The position numbers and the translations under genes were made by a program. Shown here piece after piece: positions 7,935-17,154 of a stretch of DNA of 49,145 bases; within the stretch, counting starts at the first letter, position 1; each line of letters starts with the position of its first letter. The DNA lies in NCBI GenBank assembly GCA_022565335.1, contig JAIUMY010000012.1, positions 1 to 49,145 on the forward strand, written 5' to 3'. The DNA comes from Opitutales bacterium. Its GTDB lineage: Bacteria; Verrucomicrobiota; Verrucomicrobiia; Opitutales; T3Sed10-336. A model generated the notes under the pieces. It did not search any database. It was not told the origin of the DNA and worked only from the letters and a program-made list of their open reading frames with translations.

Positions 7935-10004
7935 TTATTTCTCAGGGGTTGCTGCCCGAAAGGAAATGCTGGCTTGAACGCCGCCTTCGGGGCGATTTAC
8001 GATAGTAAAGACGGCGTGGTGAAGATCAAGAATACTCCGGCATACGCTCAATCCCAAGCCAGTGCCTTGGCCGGTTGGTTGGGAAGTGAAAAAAGGCTCA
8101 CATACTTTGGCAATCTTCTCTTCGGGAATGCCTATCCCGGTATCTTCAAATTGGATGGTGACCAACTCGTCCCCCACGCGAAAGGACCCGGGGCGTTCGG
8201 AGGCAACATTTGAGCCGATGCCCGTCAAACGATGGCGGAAACTTTTGATTCGTAACATTCCCCCATCAGGCATGGCATTCATGGCATTTATTATAATATT
8301 CACAAATACTTGATCAATCTTATTCGGATCGACTTTGACCAGGGGAAGGTCTGAAGCTAGGGATTTATTGATTTTAATATTAGCCTTGCGGAGGGTGTGG
8401 CGAAGAAGCAAAAGGGATTTTTCGAGGATATGGTTCAGGTTATTAGGTTCGAGATCCAGATCCTTAGGGGAGGCAAAATCCAACATTTCGAGGATCACCT
8501 GATTGGCTTTTTCAATGGCTTCAGCCATGTCCGCGTAAACTTCCTGAAGTTGTTTCTTCTCTGGTAATTTCGTCTTTAAAAACTCCATGCCCATAGAAAG
8601 GATTCCCAGAGGGTTTTTGACTTCGTGCGCGACACCGGCGGCCACCCGCCCGAGAGATTTGAGCTTTTCTGATTCGATCAATTGCATTTGCATTGACCGC
8701 AAATTGTCGAGGGCGTTTCGGAGCTTTTGTTCTTTTTCCTCTAGAGCGCTTTTGGCTTCCAATAATTTCTGTTCGGCATGTTTACGGTCGGTGATGTCAC
8801 GGCTGATTCCGACAAGCCCCCGGATGGTCTTACCTTTTCCCCGAAAAGGAACTTTGCTGGTAAGGCTCCAAACCTCCCGGCCCTTGTTGTCGATAACCTT
8901 CTCCTCCACATTGATAAGCGGAGTCCCCTTGCGAAGGAGGGTTAAATCGTCTTCATGGAACTTTTCGGCAATCTTCTCGGGAAACAAATCCTTGGCCGTT
9001 TTCCCTTTGAGATCCTCCTCGTGGCCGAGGTTATTGGCTTTCAAATGAGCGGGGTTGCTCATTAGGTAGTGTCCTTTTTCATCTTTTACGAAAATCTTAT
9101 CCGGCAACGTATGGATAATGGCTTTGAGAAGATTGTGCTCTCTTTCCAGCTTTTCCTCCATTTGCACAATGTGGGTAATATCACGGGAGATGCCCATGGT
9201 GCCAATGACTTTCCGGTCCGTATTGAAGATGGGCATTTTGGTGGTATTGACCCATCCGACCCGACCATCCGGGTAGGTTTCCTTTTCTATGGTGGCGAGA
9301 AGGGGTTTTCCGGTTCGCAGGATTTTTTTTTCATCCTCGAAAGCGGGCTTGGCATGTTCCTTCGTGAAGAAGTCAAAATCGGTTTTACCCACCGCTTGGC
9401 TGGGGTCTTCCAAGCCAAAAGCCTTGGCCAAGGCGGTATTGATGCGGACAAAACGGCTCCGGGCATCCTTAAAATAAATCCTATCCGGAATATTGTCGGC
9501 CAGGAGATGGAAAAGGCCGATTTCCTGATTGAAATAGTTGTGCCGGTATTGGCGGGATTGGAGAAGATGAATCGTCTTTTGGAGGCTCTCCAAGGAGGAA
9601 AACGGATATTCCATCCAGTCCTCGACGCCGCTGGTAGAGGGTTGGAAAATTCGCTTGGGAGGTTTACGGCCCCCGATGAAAAGTATAGGCACTTCTGAAA
9701 ATCGACTTCGTAGTTTTTGTAATACTTTTTTTCTGAATTCCCGTGGCAGCGGAACGAGTAGAAGGGCGCAGGTAGGGGCTTTGCGGGGGAAAAGAGGCAG
9801 GTCGCCAGAGGAAGAGTCCGGCTGGGGTTTGAGGAAGCGAAGGCGACATTTCGGAAAGGCTTCCCGCAGGGACTCTTTGATTCTTGCCTTCTCAGTATCA
9901 TCCCGGCTTACCACCAGGAAGAAGGATTCTGCGGAAACAAAAGTATACCCGGTTAGAAGTTGTCCGGATAGTGAGGGGGTAGCGGTATGGGGAAACTCTT
10001 CCAT
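7935..10004 (-). CDS. PAS-domain sensor histidine kinase with degenerate N-terminal receiver
   Basis: This 689-residue kinase has no obvious membrane helix and is probably cytoplasmic. Residues about 25-150 resemble a receiver fold but lack the phospho-acceptor aspartate: the expected strand reads ALLLVPLP. Two PAS domains follow (about 165-280 and 295-405), then a coiled coil. The dimerisation domain has the phospho-accepting H460 in [13 protein letters not shown]. The ATP-binding domain has the N box around N573, DTGIG at 621-625 and the GTGLGLSV loop near 648. The H-box type is that of NtrB/ZraS-like soluble kinases. It is transcribed with the receiver gene from a likely promoter at 10028-10056. 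The signal is unknown. Confidence 0.92.
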   Translation of the reverse strand: MEEFPHTATPSLSGQLLTGYTFVSAESFFLVVSRDDTEKARIKESLREAFPKCRLRFLKPQPDSSSGDLPLFPRKAPTCALLLVPLPREFRKKVLQKLRSRFSEVPILFIGGRKPPKRIFQPSTSGVEDWMEYPFSSLESLQKTIHLLQSRQYRHNYFNQEIGLFHLLADNIPDRIYFKDARSRFVRINTALAKAFGLEDPSQAVGKTDFDFFTKEHAKPAFEDEKKILRTGKPLLATIEKETYPDGRVGWVNTTKMPIFNTDRKVIGTMGISRDITHIVQMEEKLEREHNLLKAIIHTLPDKIFVKDEKGHYLMSNPAHLKANNLGHEEDLKGKTAKDLFPEKIAEKFHEDDLTLLRKGTPLINVEEKVIDNKGREVWSLTSKVPFRGKGKTIRGLVGISRDITDRKHAEQKLLEAKSALEEKEQKLRNALDNLRSMQMQLIESEKLKSLGRVAAGVAHEVKNPLGILSMGMEFLKTKLPEKKQLQEVYADMAEAIEKANQVILEMLDFASPKDLDLEPNNLNHILEKSLLLLRHTLRKANIKINKSLASDLPLVKVDPNKIDQVFVNIIINAMNAMPDGGMLRIKSFRHRLTGIGSNVASERPGSFRVGDELVTIQFEDTGIGIPEEKIAKVCEPFFTSQPTGQGTGLGLSVCRSILDLHHAVFTIVNRPEGGVQASISFRAATPEK

Positions 10005-10005
10005 T

Positions 10006-10035
10006 TTGCGAATGCGGGAGCATTTCTGTTATAAG
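10006..10035 (+). promoter_or_regulatory. Candidate promoter for the ATP-grasp/alpha-E pair
   Basis: TTGCGA (10006-10011) and TATAAG (10030-10035) are spaced by 18 bases on the plus strand, 52 bases before the chosen ATP-grasp start. The -10 box physically overlaps the -10 box of the kinase promoter on the other strand. Confidence 0.45.
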
Positions 10036-10056
10036 AAAATAAAATATCTTTGGCAA
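10028..10056 (-). promoter_or_regulatory. Candidate sigma-70 promoter for the kinase/receiver operon
   Basis: Read on the minus strand: TTGCCA (10056-10051), 17 bases, TATAAC (10033-10028). Both boxes are close to consensus. The kinase ATG lies 24 bases further on. No Shine-Dalgarno-like sequence is visible before that ATG. Confidence 0.6.
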
Positions 10057-10086
10057 ATGATCTTTGCGAAAAAAGGTGCCTTGCCG

Positions 10087-11556
10087 ATGGACTGGAATTT
10101 GCTAGGATATCCAGAGATGTTTTTTGAAAACTACGACAGAGGTGAGTTCTTCGACGAAATGTTTGACGCAGAAGGAAGCGTTCGCCCTCATTACCGGAGA
10201 TTGTACGAGCGCTTTCGCAACCTCAGCGAAGAAGATTTTGAACAGAAGCGTCAAGCGGTGGATGTTTCCTTTATGCGCCAGGGAATCACTTTTACGGTTT
10301 ACGGGGACGAGCAGGGAACGGAGAGAATTTTTCCTTTCGATCTCTGCCCCCGCATCATTCCAAGGAGTGAGTGGGAATACCTGGAAAAAGGCTTGGCGCA
10401 GCGAATCACCGCCTTGAATTTGTTCCTGCACGATGTTTACCATGACCAGAAGATTCTCAAAGATAAGGTGGTCCCCCGATGGGTGGTCGAGACAGCCTCT
10501 CATTTTCGCCCCGAATTCATGGGTAGCCAAGTTCCGAAGGATATTTACATTCATATCTGCGGGACCGATCTAATACGGGATGACAGTGGGCAGTATTTTG
10601 TCCTAGAGGACAACGGGCGGTGCCCCTCCGGGGTTTCCTATGTGTTGGAGAATCGCCTGGCGATGAAACGCGCTTTCCCGAATTTCTTTCACCAGGCAGG
10701 GGTTCGTCCCGTTGATTTGTATTCCCAGGATTTGTTATCGACGCTGCGGCACGTCAGCCCGGACGGACGGGAACGACCAGTCTGCGCAGTGTTGACCCCC
10801 GGGGTTTTCAACAGTGCCTATTTTGAGCATTGTTTTCTGGCTCAACAGATGGGCATTGAGGTGGTTGAAGGGCGTGATTTGGTCGTTGAAGATGATACTG
10901 TTTACATGCGGACCACCAAGGGTTTAACGCGAGTCGATGTTCTCTACCGTCGGTTGGATGACGACTTCCTGGACCCTGAAGTTTTCCGGTCCGATTCCCT
11001 GTTGGGAGTTCCGGGGTTGGTCCGGGCGGTACGGGCGGGGAAAGTGACTCTGGCCAATTCCATTGGTACCGGAGTCGCGGATGATAAGGTGACCTATCGT
11101 TTTGTTCCGGATATGATCAAATATTACCTCGGCGAAGAAGCGATCATTCCCAATGTGCCTACTTTTTTAGCTTCCAACGATAAAGAACGTTCCCATATCC
11201 TGGAAAACTTGCCTGACTTGGTTGTCAAGGCGGCCAACGAGGCGGGGGGCTATGGTATGTTGATCGGACCTAAGTCAACCGCCGCGGAACAGGAAAAGTT
11301 TGCCCGCATGATTGTGGAAAATCCCCGTAATTTCATCGCTCAACCAACGCTCTCGCTTTCCCGGTCTCCCACTATGTGCGAGGGGAACTTTGAGGGGCGG
11401 CATATCGATTTGCGTCCGTATATCCTCTATGGCGATAAAATCCGTATTATGCCCGGCGGGTTGACCAGGGTTGCCCTGCGCAAGGGTTCCTTGGTGGTGA
11501 ATTCCTCTCAAGGGGGAGGCAGTAAAGACACCTGGGTCTTGTATGGGGACGAATAA
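10087..11556 (+). CDS. Circularly permuted ATP-grasp protein (DUF404/DUF407 type)
   Basis: The 489-residue product belongs to the circularly permuted ATP-grasp type 2 family, judged from the EMFD...RPHY opening, the [12 protein letters not shown] region, [19 protein letters not shown], and the ATP-grasp core near [16 protein letters not shown]. Such enzymes are thought to ligate amino acids or peptides, but no substrate is established. I chose ATG 10087 because an AGGTG sequence precedes it and the length fits the family. ATG 10057 would add ten residues. The alpha-E partner follows after 13 bases, the usual pairing. The transglutaminase-like and protease genes often found with this pair are absent. 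Confidence 0.88.
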   Translation: MDWNLLGYPEMFFENYDRGEFFDEMFDAEGSVRPHYRRLYERFRNLSEEDFEQKRQAVDVSFMRQGITFTVYGDEQGTERIFPFDLCPRIIPRSEWEYLEKGLAQRITALNLFLHDVYHDQKILKDKVVPRWVVETASHFRPEFMGSQVPKDIYIHICGTDLIRDDSGQYFVLEDNGRCPSGVSYVLENRLAMKRAFPNFFHQAGVRPVDLYSQDLLSTLRHVSPDGRERPVCAVLTPGVFNSAYFEHCFLAQQMGIEVVEGRDLVVEDDTVYMRTTKGLTRVDVLYRRLDDDFLDPEVFRSDSLLGVPGLVRAVRAGKVTLANSIGTGVADDKVTYRFVPDMIKYYLGEEAIIPNVPTFLASNDKERSHILENLPDLVVKAANEAGGYGMLIGPKSTAAEQEKFARMIVENPRNFIAQPTLSLSRSPTMCEGNFEGRHIDLRPYILYGDKIRIMPGGLTRVALRKGSLVVNSSQGGGSKDTWVLYGDE

Positions 11557-11569
11557 GAAAGGAAAAAAA

Positions 11570-12577
11570 ATGATTTTATTATCTAGAGTGGCCGACTGCT
11601 TGTATTGGATGAGTCGATACATTGAACGAGCCGAGAACGTGGCCCGCATTGTCGATGTAAATTTGCAACTTTTGTTGGATTCGGAAGACCTGGAGGACTC
11701 TGGGATGGCTTCGCATTGGATGCCCATCGTCAAAAGCACCGGCGACGAGGCGCTTTTTGCCCGCCTGTATGATAAGCCGGATAGTGGGTCCGTTACGGAT
11801 TTCCTGACCTTTAACCGCGAGAATCCCGGTTCCATTCTATCCTGCATTTTCACCGCCCGGGAAAACGCCCGACAGGTTCGGGATAAAATTTCCACGGAAG
11901 TTTGGGAGGAGGTGAACCGCCTCTATCACTTTGTCCGGGGGCAAAATATCAAGAGAATCTGGGCTTCCGGTCCCTATGAGTTTTATAAACAGATCAAACA
12001 GAGTTCGCACCTTCTGCAAGGCCTCAGCGATGCGACCGTGGTCAGGGACGAAGGTTGGGAGTTTATACAGGTCGGACGTTATTTGGAACGGGCCGACCAA
12101 ACCACCCGGATATTGGATGTGAAATACCATATTCTTCTACCCAGTCCCCGGGATGTCGGGGGAGCCCGGGACACATTGCAGTGGATGGCGGTTTTACGGT
12201 CCTGTAGTGCTTTTGAAGCCTATCATCAGATCTACGGGGCCGACGTCCAGCCATGGAATGTTGCCGATTTTCTTATCTTTTCGGAAACATTTCCCCGCTC
12301 CATCAGTTTCTGTTTGCGGCAACTCAGCGAGTCCTTACGTCGCATCAGTGGAGAAAGGCATCGGTATTTCTCCAACGAAGCCGAGCGTTTGGCAGGGAAG
12401 CTTCAAGCCGATTTGAATTATACCAGTACCGAGGAAATTTTTCGCCGCGGTTTGCACGAACAGCTTTTGGAATTACAGGATAGTTTAGCTGCCGTGGCGT
12501 TGGAACTGTTCGAAGCCTATATGTTTTTCCCTGTAGTGGATCCTTCCAAGGAAGAAGAAGAGCAAGGGGAAAAGTAA
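11570..12577 (+). CDS. Alpha-E (DUF403) domain protein
   Basis: The 335-residue, largely helical protein opens with MILLSRVADCLYWMSRYIERAENVAR, shown here only as landmarks SRVAD and YWMSRYIERAEN, the hallmark of the alpha-E family. A second such motif (GRYLERADQTTRILD) lies mid-protein. The start at 11570 follows an AAAGGA-type ribosome site by eight bases. The in-frame ATG at 11543 overlaps the end of the preceding gene and adds a non-conserved basic stretch. Family knowledge links alpha-E proteins to circularly permuted ATP-grasp enzymes in a peptide-modifying pathway. The biochemical role is not known. It ends in a Glu-rich tail. Confidence 0.88.
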   Translation: MILLSRVADCLYWMSRYIERAENVARIVDVNLQLLLDSEDLEDSGMASHWMPIVKSTGDEALFARLYDKPDSGSVTDFLTFNRENPGSILSCIFTARENARQVRDKISTEVWEEVNRLYHFVRGQNIKRIWASGPYEFYKQIKQSSHLLQGLSDATVVRDEGWEFIQVGRYLERADQTTRILDVKYHILLPSPRDVGGARDTLQWMAVLRSCSAFEAYHQIYGADVQPWNVADFLIFSETFPRSISFCLRQLSESLRRISGERHRYFSNEAERLAGKLQADLNYTSTEEIFRRGLHEQLLELQDSLAAVALELFEAYMFFPVVDPSKEEEEQGEK

Positions 12578-12905
12578 AAGTTGGGAGTTAAAAATCCAGA
12601 AGTGTTCCCCTGGGTTTATTAAGGAAGAATTTTTGCTGGGATTTTATTGTCGGAGGGAGTTGACCACACCGGGCGGCTGTTTTGTCGGAGGGACTTTGCG
12701 TCCCGAAAGAGAGCTGGTTGAGTCGTCGAACGTTTTTCCCAAATCCCTTGAATCGGGGGATTAACCCCCTCCGACAATTGTTTTCTCTGGCGGGTTAAGG
12801 ATAAAGTGCCCCTCTCCCATATTCGAAGCTCTGACCATCTCCGCCGCTCTCCGAGCTATGGTGACCTGGAAAGCTGCGGGCTTCAGTAAAAGAAGAAAAG
12901 ACTTC
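12578..12905. other. Non-coding stretch between convergent genes, with repeated GTCGGAGGG units
   Basis: No gene is visible. TTGTCGGAGGG occurs at 12647-12657 and 12682-12692, and its reverse complement at 12767-12777. The second unit runs into a GGGAC/GTCCC hairpin (12690-12704). The inverted third unit follows a GGGG-ATTAA-CCCC palindrome. The outer units could fold back on each other over about 130 bases. This region must also contain the 3' ends of the alpha-E transcript and of the E2 transcript, but no clean terminator with a T run is seen. Confidence 0.55.
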
Positions 12906-14297
12906 TTACACCAGCATGAGCGCCGGGTTCTCGATCAGCTCTTGCAAGGCTTGCAAAAATTGGGCTCCCACAGCACCGTCAACCACGCGGTGGTCACAGC
13001 TCAGGGTAAGCGAAATACGGTCTCCGGGAACGATTTCATTCTTCTCGTTGACCACCGGTACCTTACGGGTGCCTCCGACGGCCAAGATGGCGGCGTTGGG
13101 GGGATTGATGATGGCGCTGAAACGGCTGATGCCAAACATGCCCAGATTGGATACGCAGAAGGTTCCTCCGGTAAACTCGTCCGGTTTGAGTTTTTTGTCC
13201 CGGGCTTTGCGGGCCAGGGATTTCACTTCTGCACTGATTTGGCGAAGGGATTTGTTTTGGGCCTTTTTGATGACCGGGGTGATGAGTCCATCGTCAATCG
13301 CCACGGCAAAGGAAACGTGCGCGTCCGCGTGTTGTTGAATGTGGTCCCCGCCCCAGGAGCAATTGGCCAGGGGGACCCGGCGCAATGCCTCGGCGGAGGC
13401 TTTCATGATAAAGTCGTTGACGCTCAATTTCGCTCCGCCTTTTTCTGGTGGCAACTGGGTGAGGGAGGCATTGAGGTCGGCCCGAAGCTTAAGCAATGGT
13501 GCGGCATCGACCTCGATCTCGAGATAAAAGTGGGGGATCTGGGTTTTGGATTCCAAAAGCCGCCGGGCAATGGTTCCACGCATCGAGGAAACCTTGATTT
13601 TTTCCTCTTCGGCAATGGCGCCTCCTTCCATCACGGGGAAGCTTTGGGCGCCGGTTGCGGGGGAATCACTACTTGCGGGGGCGGAATCGCCCCGTTCGGC
13701 CGCCGCGAGTACGTCGGCCTTGACGACTCGACCTCCGGGTCCGGTTCCTTTGAGGCCTTCCAGGGAAACACCTTTTTCCTCGGCGAGCTTTCGGGCCAAG
13801 GGCGAAATTTTCCGCCGGGGACCGGTGGAGCTTTCCTCTTTCTTCGAGTCGCTATCCGCTTTGGCGGCGTCGGTGGATTCTTTGGCTTCCGCTTTTCCTT
13901 CGGAGGATGAGGGCTCGGGTTTCTTGGTATCGCTATCCTTTTTCGGTTTGGATTTTTCCTCCTTATCTTGCTCTTTATCCTCCTCTTTATCGTCTTCCTT
14001 TGGTTTTTCGCCCTCGGCTTTGTCCGGGGATTTTACGGAAGAGGGATCAAACTCCTCGCCTTTCTCGCCTACCGCAGCAATGGCCGTCCCAACGGCGACC
14101 TCGTCGCCAGCAGAGGCCAGTTGTTTGAGCAGAACGCCTTCTTCAAAGCATTCCAACTCCATGGTCGCCTTGTCGGTTTCTACTTCGGCCAAGGCGTCGC
14201 CGATGGTGACTTCATCACCTTCGTTTTTTAACCAGTTGACCAGCGTTCCCACCGTCATGGTGTCGCTGAGTTTGGGCATTTCAATTACCGTTGCCAT
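12906..14297 (-). CDS. pdhC: Dihydrolipoamide acetyltransferase (E2) of pyruvate dehydrogenase
   Basis: E2 transfers the acetyl group from E1 through a swinging lipoyl arm to CoA and forms the core of the complex. The 463 residues show one lipoyl domain (1-80) with lipoyl lysine 43 in ETDKATME. A long linker of about 80 residues follows (88-165), made almost only of Lys, Glu, Asp and Ser. Then come a peripheral-subunit binding domain (ISPLARKLAEEKGV onward) and the catalytic domain, ending with the active-site DHRVVDG motif (H436). The linker is far more charged than the usual Ala/Pro linkers. The gene is last in the E1-alpha, E1-beta, E2 operon. Substrate assignment to pyruvate rests on the overall similarity and the E1 partners. 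Confidence 0.92.
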   Translation of the reverse strand: MATVIEMPKLSDTMTVGTLVNWLKNEGDEVTIGDALAEVETDKATMELECFEEGVLLKQLASAGDEVAVGTAIAAVGEKGEEFDPSSVKSPDKAEGEKPKEDDKEEDKEQDKEEKSKPKKDSDTKKPEPSSSEGKAEAKESTDAAKADSDSKKEESSTGPRRKISPLARKLAEEKGVSLEGLKGTGPGGRVVKADVLAAAERGDSAPASSDSPATGAQSFPVMEGGAIAEEEKIKVSSMRGTIARRLLESKTQIPHFYLEIEVDAAPLLKLRADLNASLTQLPPEKGGAKLSVNDFIMKASAEALRRVPLANCSWGGDHIQQHADAHVSFAVAIDDGLITPVIKKAQNKSLRQISAEVKSLARKARDKKLKPDEFTGGTFCVSNLGMFGISRFSAIINPPNAAILAVGGTRKVPVVNEKNEIVPGDRISLTLSCDHRVVDGAVGAQFLQALQELIENPALMLV

Positions 14298-14342
14298 AGT
14301 TTTAGGAGAGTTTGATTTAGGTTGGTGAGGGGGGAGGGGAGA

Positions 14343-15317
14343 TCAGAGGATTCGGCGGGCGGCCGCGACGACCCGGGCGGCGTCGGGAATTTGAATGTCT
14401 TCCAGCGGTTTGGCGTAGATTTGTGGAGCATCGATGGCGGATACCCGCTCAATCGGGGCATCCAAATAGTCGAACGCCTGATATTGCAGAAGGGAGGCGA
14501 TCTGGGCACCAACGCCACAGAAAGGCTTGTTCTCTTCAACAATGACCGCGCGATTGGTCTTTTGCACTGATTTAACGATGGCCTCTTCGTCGAGTGGACG
14601 GATCGACCGGAGGTCCACCACCTCGGCTTTGATGCCATCTTCTTCCTCCAGGATTCGGGCGGCCTCCAGAGAGGTGATCACAGCGCGTCCGTGGGCGATG
14701 AGAGAAATGTCTGAACCCTCCTTTTTAATATCGGCGACGCCGAGGGGAATGGTGTATTCCTCTTCCGGGACTTCCCATTTCTGGCCGTAGAGAAGGGTGT
14801 TCTCCATGACATAGACCGGGTCATTGTCGCGGATCGCGGTCTTCATCAGCCCTTTGGCGTCATAGGCCGTGGCCGGGCAAACCACTTTCAAGCCAGGCGT
14901 GTTGGCGATGAAATTCTCGGGGGTATGGGAGTGCGTTGCCCCCACATTGGTCCCACCATTGGCCGGCCCGCGAATGACGATGGGGCAGTTTATGGTGCCG
15001 CCGGCCATGTAACGAACACTGGCCGCATTGTTGATGATCTGGTCGAAGGCCACATAGGCGAAACTCCAGAACATCAGTTCCATGACGGGCCGCACGCCCA
15101 ACATGGAGGCGCCAATGCCCATACCGATGAAACCAGCTTCGCTGATCGGGGCATCCACCACGCGTTTGTCCCCGAAGCGGGCATGAAGCCCCTCGGTCAC
15201 CTTGTAGGCGCCATTGTATTCGGCAACTTCTTCGCCGATGATGACTACATTTTCGTCTCTTTCGAGTTCCTCGGCGAGGGCGTCGTTGAGCGCTTTACGA
15301 TAAGTAATTGAAGGCAT
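14343..15317 (-). CDS. pdhB: Pyruvate dehydrogenase E1 component, beta subunit
   Basis: The 324-residue beta subunit pairs with E1-alpha to decarboxylate pyruvate on thiamine diphosphate. It has the conserved opening YRKALNDALAEEL, the VIIGEEVAEYNGAYKVTEGL segment, DAPISEAGFIGMGIGASM and the C-terminal transketolase domain with DLRSIRPLDEEAI. Length is normal. It starts 18 bases after the E1-alpha stop and 45 bases before the E2 start, in one operon. Branched-chain keto-acid dehydrogenases have a very similar subunit. The close match of the set to alpha/beta-type pyruvate dehydrogenases makes that less likely. Confidence 0.94.
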   Translation of the reverse strand: MPSITYRKALNDALAEELERDENVVIIGEEVAEYNGAYKVTEGLHARFGDKRVVDAPISEAGFIGMGIGASMLGVRPVMELMFWSFAYVAFDQIINNAASVRYMAGGTINCPIVIRGPANGGTNVGATHSHTPENFIANTPGLKVVCPATAYDAKGLMKTAIRDNDPVYVMENTLLYGQKWEVPEEEYTIPLGVADIKKEGSDISLIAHGRAVITSLEAARILEEEDGIKAEVVDLRSIRPLDEEAIVKSVQKTNRAVIVEENKPFCGVGAQIASLLQYQAFDYLDAPIERVSAIDAPQIYAKPLEDIQIPDAARVVAAARRIL

Positions 15318-15335
15318 TAGTGAGAGAGGTTCGAA

Positions 15336-16451
15336 TTAAAAGTCGTCGTTAAAGAAGATGCGACCCTTCTGGATTTCGTCGCGGTCATGGTCAGATTCCC
15401 AATACACATCGGTGAGGATTTCCTTTTCATCGATATAAGGGCTTTCGTTGGCGAAATCGGCGGACTCGTTGGCTTCGTCCCTCGCTTCCTTGGAGATCTG
15501 GTCAGCGTCTTCCTCGGTGAGTACTTTCTCCTCGATGAGAGTTTGTTTGAAGACGTTGATGGGATCCCGCTCATTCATGTATTTTTGGATCTCTTCCTTG
15601 GTGCGGTACTTTTTATCGTTCGCGTCGGCTACCGAGTGCCCGCGGTAGCGATAGGTTTGGATTTCCAAAATAGTGGGACGGCTTTCTTCCCGAGCCCGTT
15701 TCATGGCCACATCACAGGCTTTGCGAACGTTGTAGATATGGCTGCCGTCCACCACTTCCCAGTCCATGTTGTAACCCTCGGCACGCTTGGCCAGGGGAGA
15801 GCCTGCGGAGGAACGCTTTTGACTGGTGCCCATGGAGTAATGGTTGTTTTCTATGATGTAGACCACGGGCAGATTCCAAAGGGCGGCGAGATTCAAAGAT
15901 TCATGGTACGCCCCCTGGTTGATCGCTCCGTCACCAAGGTAGCATAGGCAACAACCTTTGAGCCCCTTGTATTTGAGAGCATAGGCCAGGCCTGCGCCGA
16001 GCGGGGTCTGCCCTCCGACGATGCCGTGCCCTCCCCAATACCTTTTTTCGGGGGCAAAGAAGTGCATGGAACCGCCTTTGCCTTTGGAGCACCCGGTGGC
16101 CCGGCCATAGAGTTCCGCCATGCATTCCTTCATCGTCATTCCGACGGCGAGAGCATGGCCATGGTCCCGGTAGGCGGTGATGACGTGATCATTTTCCTCC
16201 ATGAGGGAGATACTGCCCACGGCAACGGATTCCTGGCCGATGTAAAGATGCAGAAAGCCACCGATTTTTCCTTCCTGGGTATACGACTTCAAAGAGCGCT
16301 CCTCAAAGCGGCGAATTCGCACCATGGTGCGGTAGAGCTCCCGTTTTTCTTCTGGCGAAAGGGAGGCGTTAATATCTGACCCGGAGGAACCTTTTCCTGT
16401 TTTTTTACGGGCGACGGTCTTTTTCTTATTGGATGATTTGGCAGTAGTCAC
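15336..16451 (-). CDS. pdhA: Pyruvate dehydrogenase E1 component, alpha subunit
   Basis: This subunit binds thiamine diphosphate through GDGAINQGAYHESLNLAA and carries the IENNHYSMGT segment next to the active site. About 371 residues follow from a GTG start at 16451. That start gives a Lys-rich N-terminal tail of about 30 residues (KKKTVARKKTGKG) before the conserved LYRTMVRIRRFEE. The start is uncertain. An in-frame ATG at 16556 would overlap the NUDIX gene and add 35 unrelated residues, and there is no strong ribosome site for the GTG. It is the first gene of the E1-alpha, E1-beta, E2 operon. A gene for E3 (dihydrolipoamide dehydrogenase) is not in the window. Confidence 0.93.
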   Translation of the reverse strand: MTTAKSSNKKKTVARKKTGKGSSGSDINASLSPEEKRELYRTMVRIRRFEERSLKSYTQEGKIGGFLHLYIGQESVAVGSISLMEENDHVITAYRDHGHALAVGMTMKECMAELYGRATGCSKGKGGSMHFFAPEKRYWGGHGIVGGQTPLGAGLAYALKYKGLKGCCLCYLGDGAINQGAYHESLNLAALWNLPVVYIIENNHYSMGTSQKRSSAGSPLAKRAEGYNMDWEVVDGSHIYNVRKACDVAMKRAREESRPTILEIQTYRYRGHSVADANDKKYRTKEEIQKYMNERDPINVFKQTLIEEKVLTEEDADQISKEARDEANESADFANESPYIDEKEILTDVYWESDHDRDEIQKGRIFFNDDF

Positions 16452-16507
16452 GGTGTAAGCAGAGAGATTTAGAAAAGCGATTAGAACAAAGGAAAATGAG
16501 CGGTAAG

Positions 16508-17017
16508 TCAAATCACTTCCTCGATTTGAAAATCCAGCGGTTGATCGGGATGACAATTGGCCCGCATGGCCACGAACCGGTCCTGGTATTTCTCATAAAT
16601 CGGCCAGAGCAGCTGACGATCGGTTTCCGGGATCGGAAGTTCGGGTATGGCGGCAAGGGGAAAAAAGGAAAAGTGCCCTTCGTCCATCGCTGGCGGAAGA
16701 GCGTGAATGGTTTTTTTGTAGCGGTATAAGAACATCAGCCAATGCCCCGTGCCTTCATAACTTTTTTCGGAGATCATTCCATAGAGATGAAGATCGTTTT
16801 CCTCGACGGTCAGGCCGGTTTCCTCGGCAATCTCCCGGCAGGCGCATTCCAGGGGCGATTCGCCCAGGCTCATTTCCAGCTTTCCGCCGATCGGGCTCCA
16901 GCAGTCTTTGTTGGGGGCTTTCTTCCTTTTCAAGAGGAGCTCTTCGCCTTTTTCGTTGCGCAAAAAAACCAGAACGCTGATTTTAAAGGGCATGGTTTGA
17001 TTGGTCGTTTTACCCAT
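16508..17017 (-). CDS. NUDIX hydrolase
   Basis: The protein of 169 residues (from ATG 17017) belongs to the NUDIX superfamily, which hydrolyses nucleoside diphosphates linked to another moiety. The NUDIX box is visible as GGKLEMSLGESPLE followed by CREIAEETGL. Compared with the standard pattern there are two extra residues between the first glycine and the first conserved glutamate. The surroundings (KRKKAPNKDCWSPIGG) suggest an MutT-like or 8-oxo-nucleotide type, but the substrate cannot be told. ATG 16993 is an alternative start that removes eight residues. It lies upstream of pdhA on the same strand and diverges from the pilus-like locus. Confidence 0.85.
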   Translation of the reverse strand: MGKTTNQTMPFKISVLVFLRNEKGEELLLKRKKAPNKDCWSPIGGKLEMSLGESPLECACREIAEETGLTVEENDLHLYGMISEKSYEGTGHWLMFLYRYKKTIHALPPAMDEGHFSFFPLAAIPELPIPETDRQLLWPIYEKYQDRFVAMRANCHPDQPLDFQIEEVI

Positions 17018-17154
17018 AAGACCATGTTTTCTACAGGAAGGGGCCCCTTTTGCCAATTCCGGATTGTTCCAAGTTTCTTTTTCCGCTGCGGGTTTTTTAG
17101 TTGCAATCCCCAAAATCCTGCGGTTTTTTTAAAGCTTGTATGTTTCTAACCCCC

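Noticed and set aside
9069-9698. Open frame of 209 codons opposite the sensor kinase
   Set aside because: It is antisense to the two PAS domains with no protein-like motif, and there is no promoter or spacing that supports it.
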